Part shown: in pieces, positions 1-13,000 of the stretch
Numbering within the stretch: the stretch's first letter is position 1
How the letters are laid out: each line of letters begins with the position of its first letter
NCBI GenBank assembly: GCA_030142905.1
Contig: JASJOG010000081.1
Span: 1 to 64,000, forward strand
From: Heliopora coerulea
Lineage: Eukaryota; Cnidaria; Anthozoa; Scleralcyonacea; Helioporidae
Length of the DNA stretch: 64,000 nucleotides
Direction: 5' to 3'
Notes under the pieces: generated by a model
The model's input: the letters and a program-made list of their open reading frames with translations, nothing else
Database searches by the model: none
Told to the model about the DNA's origin: nothing
Program-made: the position numbers and the translations under genes

Positions 1-41
1 ATGACAAGCTTGTACCAAATGAAGTTTGAAAACGTTTGCAG

Positions 42-3000
42 CCACTATATGAATTTTCTGACCACTTAGCTTTCGTTCCATTAGGAAGCAAAGGTTGCTT
101 ATTCCGAGGGATATTTCCATTGAGGTAAGAATCCATGCCCACTCATTTGCATCAAACTTGTGCCATAAGAAAATTGTCCACTTGAGCGGAATTCGAACTC
201 GCACCGTTGGTCTGTCCGACCATAGTCCGCGAAACTTGCAACACGCCCTTACAAAAGTTTCACGTGCAATTTCACATATGAAAGTAATATTCCGTATGCG
301 AGTTGTTTCAATTCCATATGTCAAACGAAAATTTCATTGGTGAAATTTATTTTCATACGTGAATCTTCCCTTTCATAAGTGAAATACATGTTCGAACACC
401 AAGATTTCACATGTGAACGTTTGAACCAGTTCATGTCACATGTGAATTAGATATTTCATATGTGAAAACGTTACCATTTCATATGTGAAATGAAAATGTC
501 ATATGTGAAAATGTCCCAATTCCATGTTTTTCACATGTGAAGTGACATTTGAAATTTTCGTAAAGATGCGCTTCGTGACGCATTTTTGAATAAAAATTAC
601 CAGTAGATTAATCGTCGTTATAAATGGTGTCTCTTTCCTTTGTAGTATATGACGGACATCCTTGATGCCTTGGGTATTTTAGGCTCGGACGTTGACATAA
701 TTTTGGTAAGATAACTAGCGTTTTCATTCGTGGTCCCATGTTGTGGTTTTCGGCGAGAGTTCTTAACTTCCACGTCCGGTTTATTTTCTTTTTTTTTAAT
801 TCAGTACTTTCTAGACCTCCTTACCCAACAACAACTCACAGACCTTTCTTCAGGACCACAAATCTCAGGTACGCAAATGTATAGAGTAGTTACTAGTACT
901 AGTACTACTACTTACTAGACCTGATGGTCGTTGGGCCAGTATGCTCTTAACCCATACTGCATTAGAAAGGCAATCAAGATTTCTGAAGGTCTTGAATTCA
1001 GTGTGCGCGATTAGACGTCCAAAAGCGTCAATGACACGAAAGTTTGATGGTTTTGCTCCCATTGATTTTTCTTGAGGGTTCTCGCCACCTGACAAGTGTT
1101 TTCTCCCCTTTGGGAAAAAAGACAAACTACTCTCGACTTCCTTGATGAAAGCATATGTTTTCTAAAGCAGTGACATTGTAGTGTAAAAGAAGAGACAACT
1201 GCTTAGACAATGAGAAAGTACGAGCAAAAAGCCAAAAGCACGAGAGAACTGCGGAAAAAGAAACAGATTTCTAGATTGACATTACACGTTCAAGAAGGCA
1301 TGGGTTATAAACAAACATCGAACCTTGGACGCCTATTAATTAGCTGTACGTGATTGTCCAATAAGCCTCTAATGGTAACTTCATTGATACTTATATAATT
1401 ATAAGTTCTGATTGATTCTTTAGATAACATCTCGTTGGACAGCATCAGCTTCAGCAGCCTAACGTCCAGCGATAATTTCGGTAAACAGACTATCTAGATG
1501 TATATGCATTCTCTGGCCTTCGATCTCGAGTTCTTTTATTAGATATATTGATTGTCCTTCCTATGCTGTAACAATATCTACCCAGAGAAATGTGAAATGT
1601 CAAAACGTGAGGCGTAGCTAATTGTTTTTAGCTATCTTCCCCAAATGAAATGACAACTACCATTCCGAAAACATGAGAACATTAAAAGCAGCTGAACGTT
1701 TTCCGGTACTCCTCGGGTTGAAATGGAGTCTCCATGCTCCTGTGGCTGTTCAGAGACATAAAAAGTATACCTAATATACTTTTTAGTATTACCAGGGGTC
1801 AAATTCTGCAGAATTTGTCTGTAATTCTAATCTGTGATCGTACGCTGTTTTTTCGATGACGACCGCTAACATCCAGGCTTGGAAATCATTTTTAAATACA
1901 TGAAGCATATTAGAAAGATCAGAAAGCAGTACAATTATACAAGTTGACTTTCATCCAGTTTTATTTTTAGTTTTTGAAAATAAGCAATTCTAGAAACTCG
2001 TTTTGAAAATTCTTGGAAGCAACATACCCTTAGACCTTACTTGATTTCAGTCACTCCCTTTAAATTCCCCTATACCGTTTCTGTAGTTAGAAGTCACACA
2101 TTTCTTTGAGTCATTTCTGGCGCCAATTCCGACCTTACTAAAACTTTCCTTTCCTATTCCTACCCAGGTTTTTCACATCACGGGACTAAAACTCGTCCAA
2201 TCGTGTTGGACTTCGCTCGGCGGGTCATGTATAAGAAAAGTAGTGAGTGAGCAAGGTCAGTTCAAGCCAATTTTGGTGGATTCTTTAAATTTTCTAATAA
2301 ACAACGCAACGTCATATCGAGACAGATCATTGGACTCGGTGGGTCACCTATCAGAAAAGTAGCGATTGAGCAAGGTCAGTTCAGGGGAGTTGATCGACAT
2401 TTTAAATTTTCCAAAAACGTTTCGCCGTATCTCGGCGGATACCTGGATCATGAATAAAGTATTAAACCGAGGTAGGAAACTGGGCAAGAGATGGAAAGAA
2501 ATGAATTGATAAGATTTTATGAAAATTTATAAGTCAATTCGGGGGTTTTATTAAGTTAAAGTGAAATTGCTTTAGGCGTCCACTGTGAATTTTGAACGTT
2601 GAAAATTCTTGAGAATTTGTCTAAAAACACTTAAAATTGATAAATTAGAAATATCTATTCGGAATTTTAAATTTTGCTCAAGTTTTTAACGGCACAAATA
2701 AAAATAATTTGTGAATATTTTAATCTGGTTCATTGACATGATAAGCGTGCATAAATTCCACTCAATTTCCTAAGGCAGGCCTCTTACTCTCATTCTTCAG
2801 ATAAAAAGGGGTGTGTTCATCTTTTGGATGGTATTTTAGAGGATTATTGTCACTCCATTTTCATGATTTTGGAAGATTTTTTATGAACAAAAGTATTGAT
2901 GCTGCCCTTTCACTATAGATTTGTAGAGCATTTTATTCAATTTTGAGATTTCCATTTCTCACTGTTTCTCTCTGTCTGTCAACCTCTCTTTCTGTTTCTC

Positions 3001-3522
3001 ATTCTCCCTCACTCCTCATATCCTCCCCATCTCTCCCTCTCTTCTTCTCACCCTCCACCCGCTCACTTTCCTCTCTGTATCCCTTTCTCTCAGTCTCTCT
3101 CTCCTGCCTAACTTCTCCCCCCTTTCCTTTCTCTCGCCCCTCTCCCTCCAAGTTACTCTCCCTCTCTCCCCCCTCTCCCTCCTGCTATCTCCATTTTCCG
3201 CCTCTATCCTCTCTCTCTCTCTCCCTTCCTCCAAATTGTCCCCCCTCACTCTTGCTCTCCTTCCCTTCCTCCCTCCCTCTCTCTGTCTGTTTCACTTTCA
3301 CTCTCCGGTCCCTGTTACCCTGTCTCCCTCTCTTTCTCTGTCCTTTATCATAATCTTAAAAATGTCTGATCAGATCTACTTCAGAGCAGCTATGATCCTA
3401 ATGATTTGGCTTACACTGGGGAAAACCTTTTCTTGGAGGTCCTAGATAAACTTGCGCCTCTGATAAACAGACGAATTCGAAACGCCTCTTCTCAGTACCT
3501 CACCGCGTTAGTAGAGAAATGA
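42..3522 (+). CDS. 3' part of an unrecognised multi-exon gene (enters from left edge)
   Basis: Five exons chain in phase with good splice sites: 646-705, 805-868, 1424-1480, 2168-2242 and terminal 3374-3522 (TGA 3520-3522). They code 134 residues. The part from 646 begins YMTDILDALGILGSDVD and continues with a helix-like YFLDLLTQQQLTDL segment, a Ser-rich stretch, then PIVLDFARRVMYKKS and a C-terminal helix-like region ending YLTALVEK. A further exon at 42-124 (frame PLYEFSDHLAFVPLGSK) has a good acceptor and a GAG/gtaaga donor, but ends in phase 2. An unseen exon, or a different model, is needed to join it to the phase-0 exon at 646. The terminal acceptor lies just after a 400-bp pyrimidine tract. 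I do not recognise the family; the pattern suggests a mostly helical C-terminal domain. The gene is convergent with the minus-strand gene ending at 5180. Confidence 0.55.
266..545. repeat. Cluster of about ten palindromic TTTCACATGTGAAA-like motifs
   Basis: Within 280 bp the motif TTTCAYATGTGAAA and one- or two-base variants (TTTCATACGTGAA, TTTCATAAGTGAAA, GTCACATGTGAA) recur about ten times at 15-40 bp spacing. Each is self-complementary around CATG or CATATG. It sits between two candidate coding exons. It looks like a degenerate palindromic minisatellite; a role as a clustered E-box-like (CANNTG) site is only a possibility. Confidence 0.7.
2943..3352. repeat. CT-rich polypyrimidine tract
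   Basis: About 400 bp of almost uninterrupted C and T (TCTC, CCCT and TCTG units) on the plus strand. It gives long spurious ORFs in several frames (Ser/Leu/Pro on plus, Arg/Glu on minus). It ends about 20 bp before the acceptor at 3372-3373, so it doubles as an extreme polypyrimidine tract for the terminal exon of the host gene. Confidence 0.9.
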
Positions 3523-3789
3523 TCTAGTCATATAGACTTTTTTGAAAAAGAAAGCAATAATGAGTGGTTCTTATTGCTTGAAGCTTAAAAAGTGGCTGGG
3601 GGCAAAGTCAACATTGCTATCAAAAAAGCAAGAAAAGATTGTTCCTATCGAAGGAACTGAAGGTGACTGTCGATGTTCATGGTGAGCAATGAACCTGTAA
3701 CATGGACCGAAGTCTGAGATAAACGATGGTCGTCAACCGAAAGTCGGTGAGATAATTTGTACGGACTTTGGCCATGTCTCGTTACTCCA

Positions 3790-4625
3790 CAAGCGCCCTT
3801 GAGTAACATTCATGTGCGACGCGACACATCTCACGTTTGACATTCATGACGCAGAGTCAGTATCACGGTCATATCTTGGCTGTCGCTTAGGCAGCATATA
3901 TGCTTAGTAAGCGATATAGCAGACATTTTTAACGTTAGCTCTCCAACCGAGTCTCGGTCGCTCAATGGCTGGAGTGTCTCACTGGCTGTCAGAAGGTTGT
4001 GGGTTCGATCTCCGTACGGGAGTCTGGAACATTCCGTGAAGATTTAAGTTTGACAAACTTTCGGACATCATCTGCGATCATAGCTTTCAGCGTGCCCGTG
4101 CATAACATTGATGCCAAGCGTTCATAACGCCGATTCAGTATTACAGTCATATCGAGGCTACTGCTTGTGCAACGTACCTGTCTCCTTCATCGAATCATCA
4201 CACATTTGTAGACATCGCTTTCCACCTGAGTCTCGGTGGAACAGTTTGAGGTTACCTTGGCCATTACAAGATTACGACTTAAGTCACGTTTCAGGGCTTA
4301 GTAATATTTTCAGCATTAAAGTATCAGGAAAGTTAGCAAACCGTCTGTCATATCCGCAAGCTCGCGTGTGCATGACATTTACAACTCAATATCTATAACG
4401 TCGATCGAGTCCTATTGACATATTGTGACTACTGCTTTGGAATCACGGAGTCGATCAGTCTACCCAGGTTACATGGGTTGCTCTCCATACGAGTTTTGAT
4501 TGCTTAATTTTTATAGTGGTCTAGCAGTAGTCAGAAAGTTGAGGTTTTGATCAGCGTTTGGGGCTTAGAAACATAATTTGAGCGTTTAAGCTTGACGAAC
4601 GCTTGCATATCGCCTGTCTTAACTC
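3790..4625 (+). repeat. Three degenerate tandem units carrying a tRNA-derived SINE-like core
   Basis: Three units with a period of about 270-280 bp share landmarks. Sequence like ACGCAGAGTCAGTATCACGG recurs near 3848, 4127 and 4395. The best unit contains the SINE core: box A-like CGCTCAATGGCTGG near 3959 and box B GGGTTCGATCTCC near 4001. The later cores (near 4225 and 4505-4580) are increasingly decayed. The core matches the SINE copies at 14.7 kb and 63.1 kb. Confidence 0.6.
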
Positions 4626-5179
4626 CAAACTTGTACCGTGGATCCACAACAATACAAGGCTGATTCAAAACGAAACGGGCTCTAGGGAGGAGAATGCTGA
4701 TGAACGAGTTGTCCCAGAATGATTTCAATATAAACCCCTCCATTGAATTCTTAAAACTTTGAGTACTCTCAAAAAGTTTTATTTAAATCCCTTACGCTAA
4801 AATGTATTTGTATTATGTACACTTAATGCATGTTAATCAATCCCTGAGAGTGTGGTTTAGGTATATATGTATATAGTATAATAAATTAATGTTGATATGT
4901 ATGTATATATTTAGATATATATTACAATTATTTCCATCAAAACCATGACATACTGTATAAATTATTTTCCTATCCCAGTTCCTAAGTATAAGTTTTCAAA
5001 ACTCCTTTTTGTTGGAATATATAGCACGATTAAATTTTCGAACGCGGCAACCTGGCCTGCCACATATTGTTTATCTATACAGGTGATCGCCACGCTGAAT
5101 ATATTATGATATTGACTACTTAAACTATGTTACTCCAGTATTCTTCAGAAGATGCTTTGTTAAACTATGTAAAAGCCAA

Positions 5180-7922
5180 CTATCTCCTTGAGGTCCAATG
5201 CGTTTTTCCGCTTCCTTCAACCACTTTAACATATCCTGTTGCGGGTGTATGACTTCCTAGCCCCATGGACCGGCAATATGCACTATGCATCTTCTGCGCT
5301 CGTTTTGTTCGAGTCGTTGGCTCCCGATGTAAACGTTGATTTAGCACTGTAAAGTAAGGAGAGAAACAGAATAAGAAAAACTGTTAGTTCCTAAGAATTC
5401 AACACTGCGTGTCTAAACAGCGGGGTCCTGAGCTTTTGTTATTACACAATTTTGGGAAACCAGGGTAGAAGGGAGGATAATCAATCGTGTAGCATTTTGA
5501 CATGAAGTGCTTTAGCCAACAGACCAGTTGCATAAATACCACAATGAATTATTTCGCACGCATAGCCTCAACTTCATTCTTTTTGTAACGTTCTTAGCGA
5601 TGTTTAAGAGCTTTAATAATGTGAGTGCGTTGGTATATAAGTTGCCATCCGAGCCGAGGTGGAAATTCAGGCCCAACAGATCGACGAAGATGTTCTGTAC
5701 TGAACAACAACCCTGCTGCAACTCACCTAACTAACACTGTACACGCTATCTGTACATATTCACACGTCAACTAAACAGTCACGTCTACAATATATGCCAA
5801 CTACAAACTAAACACAGAACTCTCGTTGCCAAACGTTAGATTTTGAATTCTAGCTATAAAAATTAACAGCTGGGAACAAAAAGTGAAATTGAATGGGATT
5901 CAGGAGGATAAAGTTGGGTCTATGCCTGTGAAAAGGTGCACTATGATATTTGTACAACTGGTCCCTTTGTTTTAAGAACGAAATACTGAAGTTTCAAGTG
6001 ACTTTTACTCTGATGAGGGGTTCTCACTCGAAATGTCAATATCTTGTTCTTTCGAGTTTTGGCAAAGTAACTCCGTTAAATTTTTTCTATTTCGATCAGA
6101 ACTGCCCACGCGGCAATACATTTTTTGGTCCACTTGTTTGACTGGTCGAAACTCGTTTCGATTGCTTCTCTGTACAAATGGTTATAAGTGAAAGAATTTC
6201 ATTTCCCTAAACGGGCTGAAATTTTGATGTGTTATCATGAGATAGTTTTAAAGAGGATTCTTTTGTAAGCCTGAGCTCACATTTCTAACCGACTAATTGG
6301 TTGAGATTTCAGCCAGGGCTGAAATTCTTCTTGTTACGAACTTAAACGCTCAAAGAAAGAATGTTTTAGTTGTATGAATGCATAAGTGTAGAATCGAACA
6401 GCTGAAGTATGTAAACTTTCGAACTTTTCCAGCTTTCATTGAATGTCATATAGTCAGTAACAAAAAAAAGACAAAAATGATTGTATAATACGTAAGTCAC
6501 GAGATCTGCGTATGACTTATCACGACCCTGTGAAAAACAACTGTTGACGATGTGACCGTGAATGGCAGAAGTTTCTTAATGATGATAACTTTCGAAATAT
6601 CGGACGCCCTGCTTTCATTACGTTTTCTGATCCTGATCTGATCAAGATGCGACAGGTACTTGAAGTAACTTTAATGGAGCTATCACTTGTTGATCTTTGC
6701 CGCTACTAACTCTTGACTGCCAGTAACGTCTTCGCACAGTTTTGTTATCTTATTTTCTTCAGAGTTCAAAGGCGAACAATCCCAAGCTTAGCATTTTTGA
6801 CTGGTTGCACGCACTGTTCTGATTGTTCTCGATTTGTTTCTGAGTGGACCCGGAATTGGCAGTCCACGCACGTCAACGTCTTTTCTCTTTGCCTTTTGTC
6901 TTTTTATTGTTGACGACTTTAGAGCTCAGGGATCACAAGAATCTCTTTGTTCTTTGACCAGAAAACCTTTACGTATTCTTCCGCTTTGGTGAAAGTGCGC
7001 ATTCGAAGGAACACCAGGCAGCTGGGGAAGGCTTTGTGATTAAACCGGATTTGAGAGATGAGTTCGCAAGCAAATACGATTGAGGAAATTTGAACAAAAA
7101 TAATTTTTGAGTTCGGTAATCATTGCATATCGTCGTCGAAAATCCATTTTGGCAACCTCCATTGCTTGTTAGCCATAACCTGCATCAAATCTACAGTTGA
7201 TGGTTCGCTTAATATATCATCTCCGCGCCTATTTCTTACAACGCAACGGTTTTATTTAATTGTATCGTAAGTTTATAGAGAAAGATATGAGAAACGGAGC
7301 CTGGATCTTCTGCATTATTCCAGCTTCTATATTAGAGTTTTACAACAATATTACGGTAATTATTTGCCACCAGCCGACTAAGTTTGAAGCGCAAATCATC
7401 TCTTGGCAGAAGCGTCTCAACGTATTTTAATTCTGGCCTCTTCCGGATCATTTTATTCGGCTTAGGGAGCGTCTTGTGGTCAAATGTTTAAAACTACAAG
7501 GAGATGCTGTGAACGTTTAAATTCCCATCCGTTGCTCTACTACTAATCGAAACTTTAAGCCGTCTTGGGTATTTGAAAGCACAAGTCCGAAGTGAAAATT
7601 TGTTTTCGGCTTCCAAACCCACGCTCTGGGAATTTACAAGAACTGAAAGCTATCGAAAACTTGAGATCGAGTAACGCCGTAAATATAAAAGCATGAAAAG
7701 ACCAGGTTGAAACTGTTGTGTGTTGATTGACTTTAACTTACCAACTCTGCATCCGCCATCCTTATTTTCAGAATCGTACGTTAACCCGGGATTTTGTATC
7801 TTGTTCATTCTGACCTCCAACATTTCATCAAACTCATCGAGACTTTCCAACTCTTGACCGTCCGAGTCCAGTTGGTCTTCTGAAACCTTATTTTCCCACT
7901 TTTCTTCTTGTATTTTTGACAT
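5180..7922 (-). CDS. Small two-exon gene, 115 aa, unknown function; paralogous last exon with the 16.8 kb gene
   Basis: Exon 1 is 7922-7742: ATG, 60 codons plus one base, and a strong GTAAGT donor. Exon 2 is 5346-5180, with an excellent acceptor (long T/C tract then ACTTTACAG) and a TAG stop. Phase 1 joins phase 1. The N-terminal half is acidic (SEDQLDSDGQELESLDEFDE). The C-terminal half is basic and carries REPTTRTKRAQKMHSAYCRS followed by MGLGSHTP. The same pattern, REPSARTRRAQKFNNAYLRS then TGMGKFTP, is coded by the terminal exon at 16932-16775, also entered in phase 1. The two genes therefore share a homologous 3' exon. No known domain was recognised. Further exons inside the 2.4 kb intron cannot be excluded. 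The intron also contains the dispersed repeat at 5617-5830. Confidence 0.6.
5617..5830. repeat. Dispersed repeat, copy 1 (uninterrupted)
   Basis: The block starting AATGTGAGTGCGTTGGTATA and continuing through GAGCCGAGGTGGAAATTCAGG to TTGCCAAACGTTAGA is matched, with substitutions, by 27315-27775. There it is interrupted by a MITE. This copy therefore gives the empty-site reference for that insertion. Confidence 0.75.
6208..6335. repeat. Short palindromic element ending in GGGCTGAAATT
   Basis: ACGGGCTGAAATTTTGAT at the left and ATTTCAGCCAGGGCTGAAATTC at the right form related inverted motifs. The same motifs (ATTTCAGCCCGG and GGGCTGAAATTCTTCC) occur at 10848-10975. Probably a MITE family; the borders are approximate. 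Confidence 0.4.
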
Positions 7923-10847
7923 TTGATAATGATATTTACTTCTGCTTATTTGCTGACTTCTTTTCGCAACACGACTTCTGAAATGACTTTATTTGATGTG
8001 GTCATGACCCTGCTAGCTCTTTATATAGTGTCGTTAATCACGTCATACTATTTTTGGATTCATGTCAAAGTAATATTCAAGGACATCTCATGACAGCTTT
8101 ACCCGTGACATTAGGCAAACTTGGATGACGAAGGCAGAGTCGTTTCCTGGTAACACCCACGTCAGAAAGGCGTGCAGGTCGCTTCCCCCGTAGCGCCTGA
8201 CGGCGAACCTGTTCACAATAACTCTTTAACTTTTATCCATAATTGAGGAATACCTTCGAGTAACAGGTTTCATGCATTGAAACTTAGAGAAAGATCTTGT
8301 AAACGAGTGCGAAGCGATACTGCTTCTCTGAAAGTGCTTGAGTAGGCGTTTGGATAAGTACCATCAAATTTCTTCCTGTAGAAATCGTTTGATAATTGCA
8401 AATACAAACACATCGAGGACGTGGGTGTAAAATGCTAAATGACCGTGACCTGCTACGGACCTGAAATAGAGCCATAAAAACAGTAATATTGTAAACATAA
8501 TTCGATGGAAAAACAAAGCTTCGTCGTGTCACGAAACGACAAAGCGAACTAAATAACTGTGACAATGCACCATGAATTCCTGCAGAGCGGAGCACTAATC
8601 GTGTTTAAAGCACCAAATTCATCAAATTATGCTTTGTTTGTGAACGTCTTCAAAGTATTTGCAGCCATGCTTGGTTTAAGTGGTCACCAGAAAAATTCGC
8701 CAACATTTTTGTAACCTTAGAGATAGTCAATAAGTTGCCTTTATTAAAACGTCGGTTACAAATGTTCATTCGGATGTGTTACAATGAACTTTCTACAGAC
8801 CTTAAGTCAGCTTGGACGACGACAAAAACCCCGAATTTTCCGAATTTAAAAGAATTTCTATTGAATCCTTGATGACTGTTCGACTTCTAAAAAGTTTGAA
8901 ATATTTCAAAAGAACTCAATAATTTTAAGATCGTCCTGAACACGTGAAAAATATCTAGGTGACCTTGTATGCAAAACGAGGACGCCGACCTTAGGGTTAC
9001 TCTGAAGACTAAAAATTATTCATTCTCATTGGTTTGGATGTAAAATTTTATTATATGAAGGACCTTTTGTTGTTGACTTTCTTGCTCTGTCTCCTTCAGG
9101 TCTGTGCTAGTAGATACCTTAAGATATCGTTAAATCGACAACGCGGATGTTCACCGGACGTTAAACTTCTTCCTTGAAATTAAATAAGATGAACAAACGA
9201 ACTTAACGTTTTGTTCAGGGTGGCAAAATGGACTAGATGACGTTGGATATTAAAACGATGACAGGCAAGCTGGGTATCTAAGAGGGAATCCCACTTATGG
9301 CTAATGCCCCCGTGTCGATTTTTCTATTTCTTAACCTCCTTAGTGTCTTCAGGACGCCAACGAACAATCGTATTGGACAATTGTATCACGTAAATGAGAC
9401 CTTATGGCGATTCTTACCGCATGAGTCGATTTCTCGTTAGTTCCAGCCAAGAGCATATGAAACGAAAGAAAAAATCTCTTGGCGCGAAAAAAATTCGTGT
9501 TGTCGGAAAACAGTCTTTCGGAGGCTCTATACTGATGTCACCAACTTTTTGTGAATGATAACAAAGTGACTTGAAGCGTTCATTAGGTCAATTACTGTCC
9601 ATAACTTTAACTTTATATGATAATTACTGAAGTTGCACAGATCCATACAGGTCGTCAGATATCAATACATATCAAAAAAGTGATCGTTAATTCGCCTCGG
9701 GTCAGAACTTGTGCAAAACTACAAATGGTCACTCTCGTGTAACCGTTTGGTACAATTTCAAAACAAGCAGGTTTCATTGGCAATGGAATAGCATTAAGAG
9801 CAAAGTTAACCTCGTCTACTTACGAAAGATTTTTCCCTATTTTAAGTTCCTCCGCGCGAAGCTATTTTTTTGTTTTTTATCAGATCATGCTATCCTGTTT
9901 GTTACCAGTGAGATATCTATTCAATTTATATACAAAGAAATGTCGATTCATACAATGAAACTCACCCTGGTAGGGAACAGCCATAAAGGTGACTAATTTG
10001 TTGACAGGCTGTCTGCTTTGACTTCGCACACGAGCAGGCACACACATACCAAAAAATTAAAAATATTTCCCACATCATATAAAGGTTGTCTTATATCGAT
10101 CGCTTTGTGCGGAGGCTTTTATCTACGAAGCGGGATTGCTGGATTGGTTGGCCAACTTTATCAACTGTTTACACGAGAATGAACAACCTTAGAGAATGAC
10201 ATCTCGGCTACTTAAATGCGAGATCTCGTCTGAACAATAGGTTTATTGGATAGGCCCGCTACCATCTGCGCGCGAGGACAAATTTATGATCGATATGTAC
10301 TTCTGCAAAGGCAGGATCTCGAAAAAGCAGCGAATTAACGAGAAAGGTTTGCTAATTAGCACATATCAGCAGTGAAAAAGAAAAAAAGGGGCGAAAGGAA
10401 GAAAAAACTAACTCGTTGAATTTGCGACGATGTAAGACTGAACCCATATGCAGAAAGGAAAATAAAAGTATAAAACGGCCAAGGTTTTTAAACTGGTGTT
10501 GGGGTGTCGAGTAATTGTGGTTGAGAAGCTACTCGAGGTTTTACCTAGAGTTGCCTTTCAATATTGCGATATTGAATCAAGAATAAAAATAGGGCGGTCA
10601 AACTGAGGTTAGAACTCAATGGTATTCTTCTTCAGGAAGTTGAAAATTTAAAGAATTACGAAATAAAGAGCGGAAGACGATTTATCTACGTCGTGTTTGC
10701 CACCACCATGCCCTTCTATGGAAAAATATGAAAGGGATTACGTACTTGACAAACGTTGTTTGTCCATGACGAAAAATGTGGCAAACAGGACATCTGCACG
10801 CCAAGGATTGTTCCTGAAGTCACGAAAGCCACCTTGTGGTTTAAGCC

Positions 10848-10975
10848 GATGAATTTCAGCCCAGGCTTATAAAAAAATCCCTTAAAAAATTTTTCTTACC
10901 ATTGCATAACAAAAACCTCAATCTGGTTGAGCTTTTTTAAAATTTCAGCCCGGTAGGTCGGGCTGAAATTCTTCC
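10848..10975. repeat. Short palindromic element with ATTTCAGCCC motifs
   Basis: AATTTCAGCCCAGGCTTATA at the left and AATTTCAGCCCGGTAGGTCGGGCTGAAATTC at the right include a self-complementary core. It is related to 6208-6335. The borders are uncertain. Confidence 0.4.
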
Positions 10976-12864
10976 ATGTGCTCAGCTCCCTAATTTATGC
11001 TGAAATTCTTAATGAATCCAGCCACCTATATCATCCTTTAATTATGACACCACGTGCTGTGAATCGATTGTCTTCAACCTCTAATACAAGCTCCTTCTTT
11101 CGCAAGCCAAACAAACATCTCAACTTACGTCAATTATCCTTTTGTGGCACACACAATATCGAACTGACTTACTGAAAACAAAACAAATGAAAGCTTCTTG
11201 GTCTTTGATTACAACGTCTTCAGCTTTCAGGATCCTTTCAAGAGATATCGAGCCTTATTTTAGCGGAAAGAGATTCGACTGTTTAGCAACCAGTGGATCT
11301 CATTCTGCCGTGCGTTATGTCTCTCAATTGTTTCTGTTTTTCTTTGAAAGTGTTTGTAATACAACCTCAACGAATTCGGAGGTATATCTTTTTGTACCTT
11401 ACTTTAACCCTTCAGCAACCGATTCATTCTGAGGTCTTTTTGGTCAGTCCGCTATTTTGGTATTATATATTAAAAAAGTAACGCAGTCTTTAATCTAAGA
11501 GCCCGCCTGCGGGTGAGGTTGGTGAGAAGCAGAGACAGGAGCCACATTTATTTGCTTGTTTAGTCATTTTTAACTATTTTATGACTAACAAATTGAACAA
11601 GGTGCTTCGTCACTTCATTAGTCGAATTGTTACGGGTGAAATGCGGATAAAACAAGCGTTGGGGCGTCTTATAAGACCTGATTTAGGCAGCCTAGGAACA
11701 AATTTAAATTTTTGCATTATTAAGCTTTTTGAAACTTGCAGCAGGAACTTTCTCGACATTTAAATGAGAATTGAAAAAGATCTAATTGAATGTAAAAATT
11801 CACTGAAACGTCTATAAAAAGTGGTGAACTCCTCAACTTTCGTCTGAAGATAATCTGAAGAGTCGTTGACGCGCAAGAGACAAAAACGGAGGGATTATCG
11901 TTCTTGCCTACAAGGAAAGCATCATTACAGAGGAATGGTAGGGTTCAAATTTAGCCCCAAAATGCTAAGATGGTCTCAAAAAGCTGATTTTCTGTGACAT
12001 TAGATTTTCGAAAATTTGCCGGTGGGATATTACCGGATAACCCTTGCTAGATTCAGGCTTCACCCTCAGATCAACCCACCACAAATTTCCAGCTTACTTA
12101 CGGTCCTATATGGGGAGTTGAAAACGACTAAGCCAGTAGCAGATTTGAGGAGGAGCTTAGGTGTGAACACCCGTAAAGGTCCTTGAAAAGGACGTAGCAG
12201 TAGCTTTCATCCTACCTAGATGATATGTAATTTAAACTTGAAAGTTTTAGGGAGAAAATACGTCAAGAAAAACCTATTTTCAATGACGCTAGACACATTT
12301 TTGACTAGTTAATACTTGGTTTCCATGTCAGTCCATTATTTTCCTCTTTAATAAACGATGTGGCCATTGATCAACTTTTAACTCTTTGCAAGCCAAAGAC
12401 GTCCAAATAAGTCCACAACAATAGATTTAAGTGGAACTGCTTGGCATTCCCAGCGTTAAACGCCTCCATTTAGTTCAAGAATATTTTGGAAGTTGGCACA
12501 GTTTGATCATGTTCACACGAAATGATTTGGCGGAACCGATTTCCCTCCTTTTTTAGAACTGGACCGCGTGAACACCCTTAAAGTATAAATGAAAAGAATT
12601 TAAGTCTGAAAGAAATTCTCTCATTTGAAAGACGTTTTCACTATTTACGAGTTTTCCAAAAGTTCTTATGCCATTTGACGTCAAAGTTATGTTGTTTACG
12701 TACTAAACAAACTTTAATATCTCGACGACAGTGAGAGATTGAAGGGCTTATGAACGCCAGTCTACATAACTTTAATCATACTTTTAAATGACAGAGTTGC
12801 CACTTAGATTAATTTTCGTTTTATATCCACTTCAACTCTTTGCCGGCGACATAAGACTTCTGTC

Positions 12865-13000
12865 ATTTTACTCTGGCTAAAGCAACACGATTTTGCTTGT
12901 CAAGAGGTGAGCTCCCGTCTTGAAAGAACTAATGAACTCTTCTCTGGCTGGAGTTCTCCCTGTCATGAGTAAAACTGTCTGGCGATAGCCAGAGTAAAAT
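12865..13000. mobile_element. Short inverted-repeat element (MITE-like)
   Basis: ATTTTACTCTGGCT at 12865-12878 is the exact reverse complement of AGCCAGAGTAAAAT at 12987-13000. The inner part (CTCTGGCTGGAGTTCTC, GATGAGTAAAACTGTCTGG-like) recurs in decayed form near 19130, 31430, 37030, 59660 and 60550, so it is a dispersed family. Confidence 0.55.

Noticed and set aside
916..1088. Minus-strand exon-like frame (GENPQEKSMGAKPSNFRVID and onward) with a CAG acceptor and GTAAGT donor, in phase with the exon ending at 7742.
   Set aside because: It lies antisense inside the plus-strand gene's intron. The 7922-7742 exon has a better, paralogue-supported partner at 5346-5180 ending in a stop.
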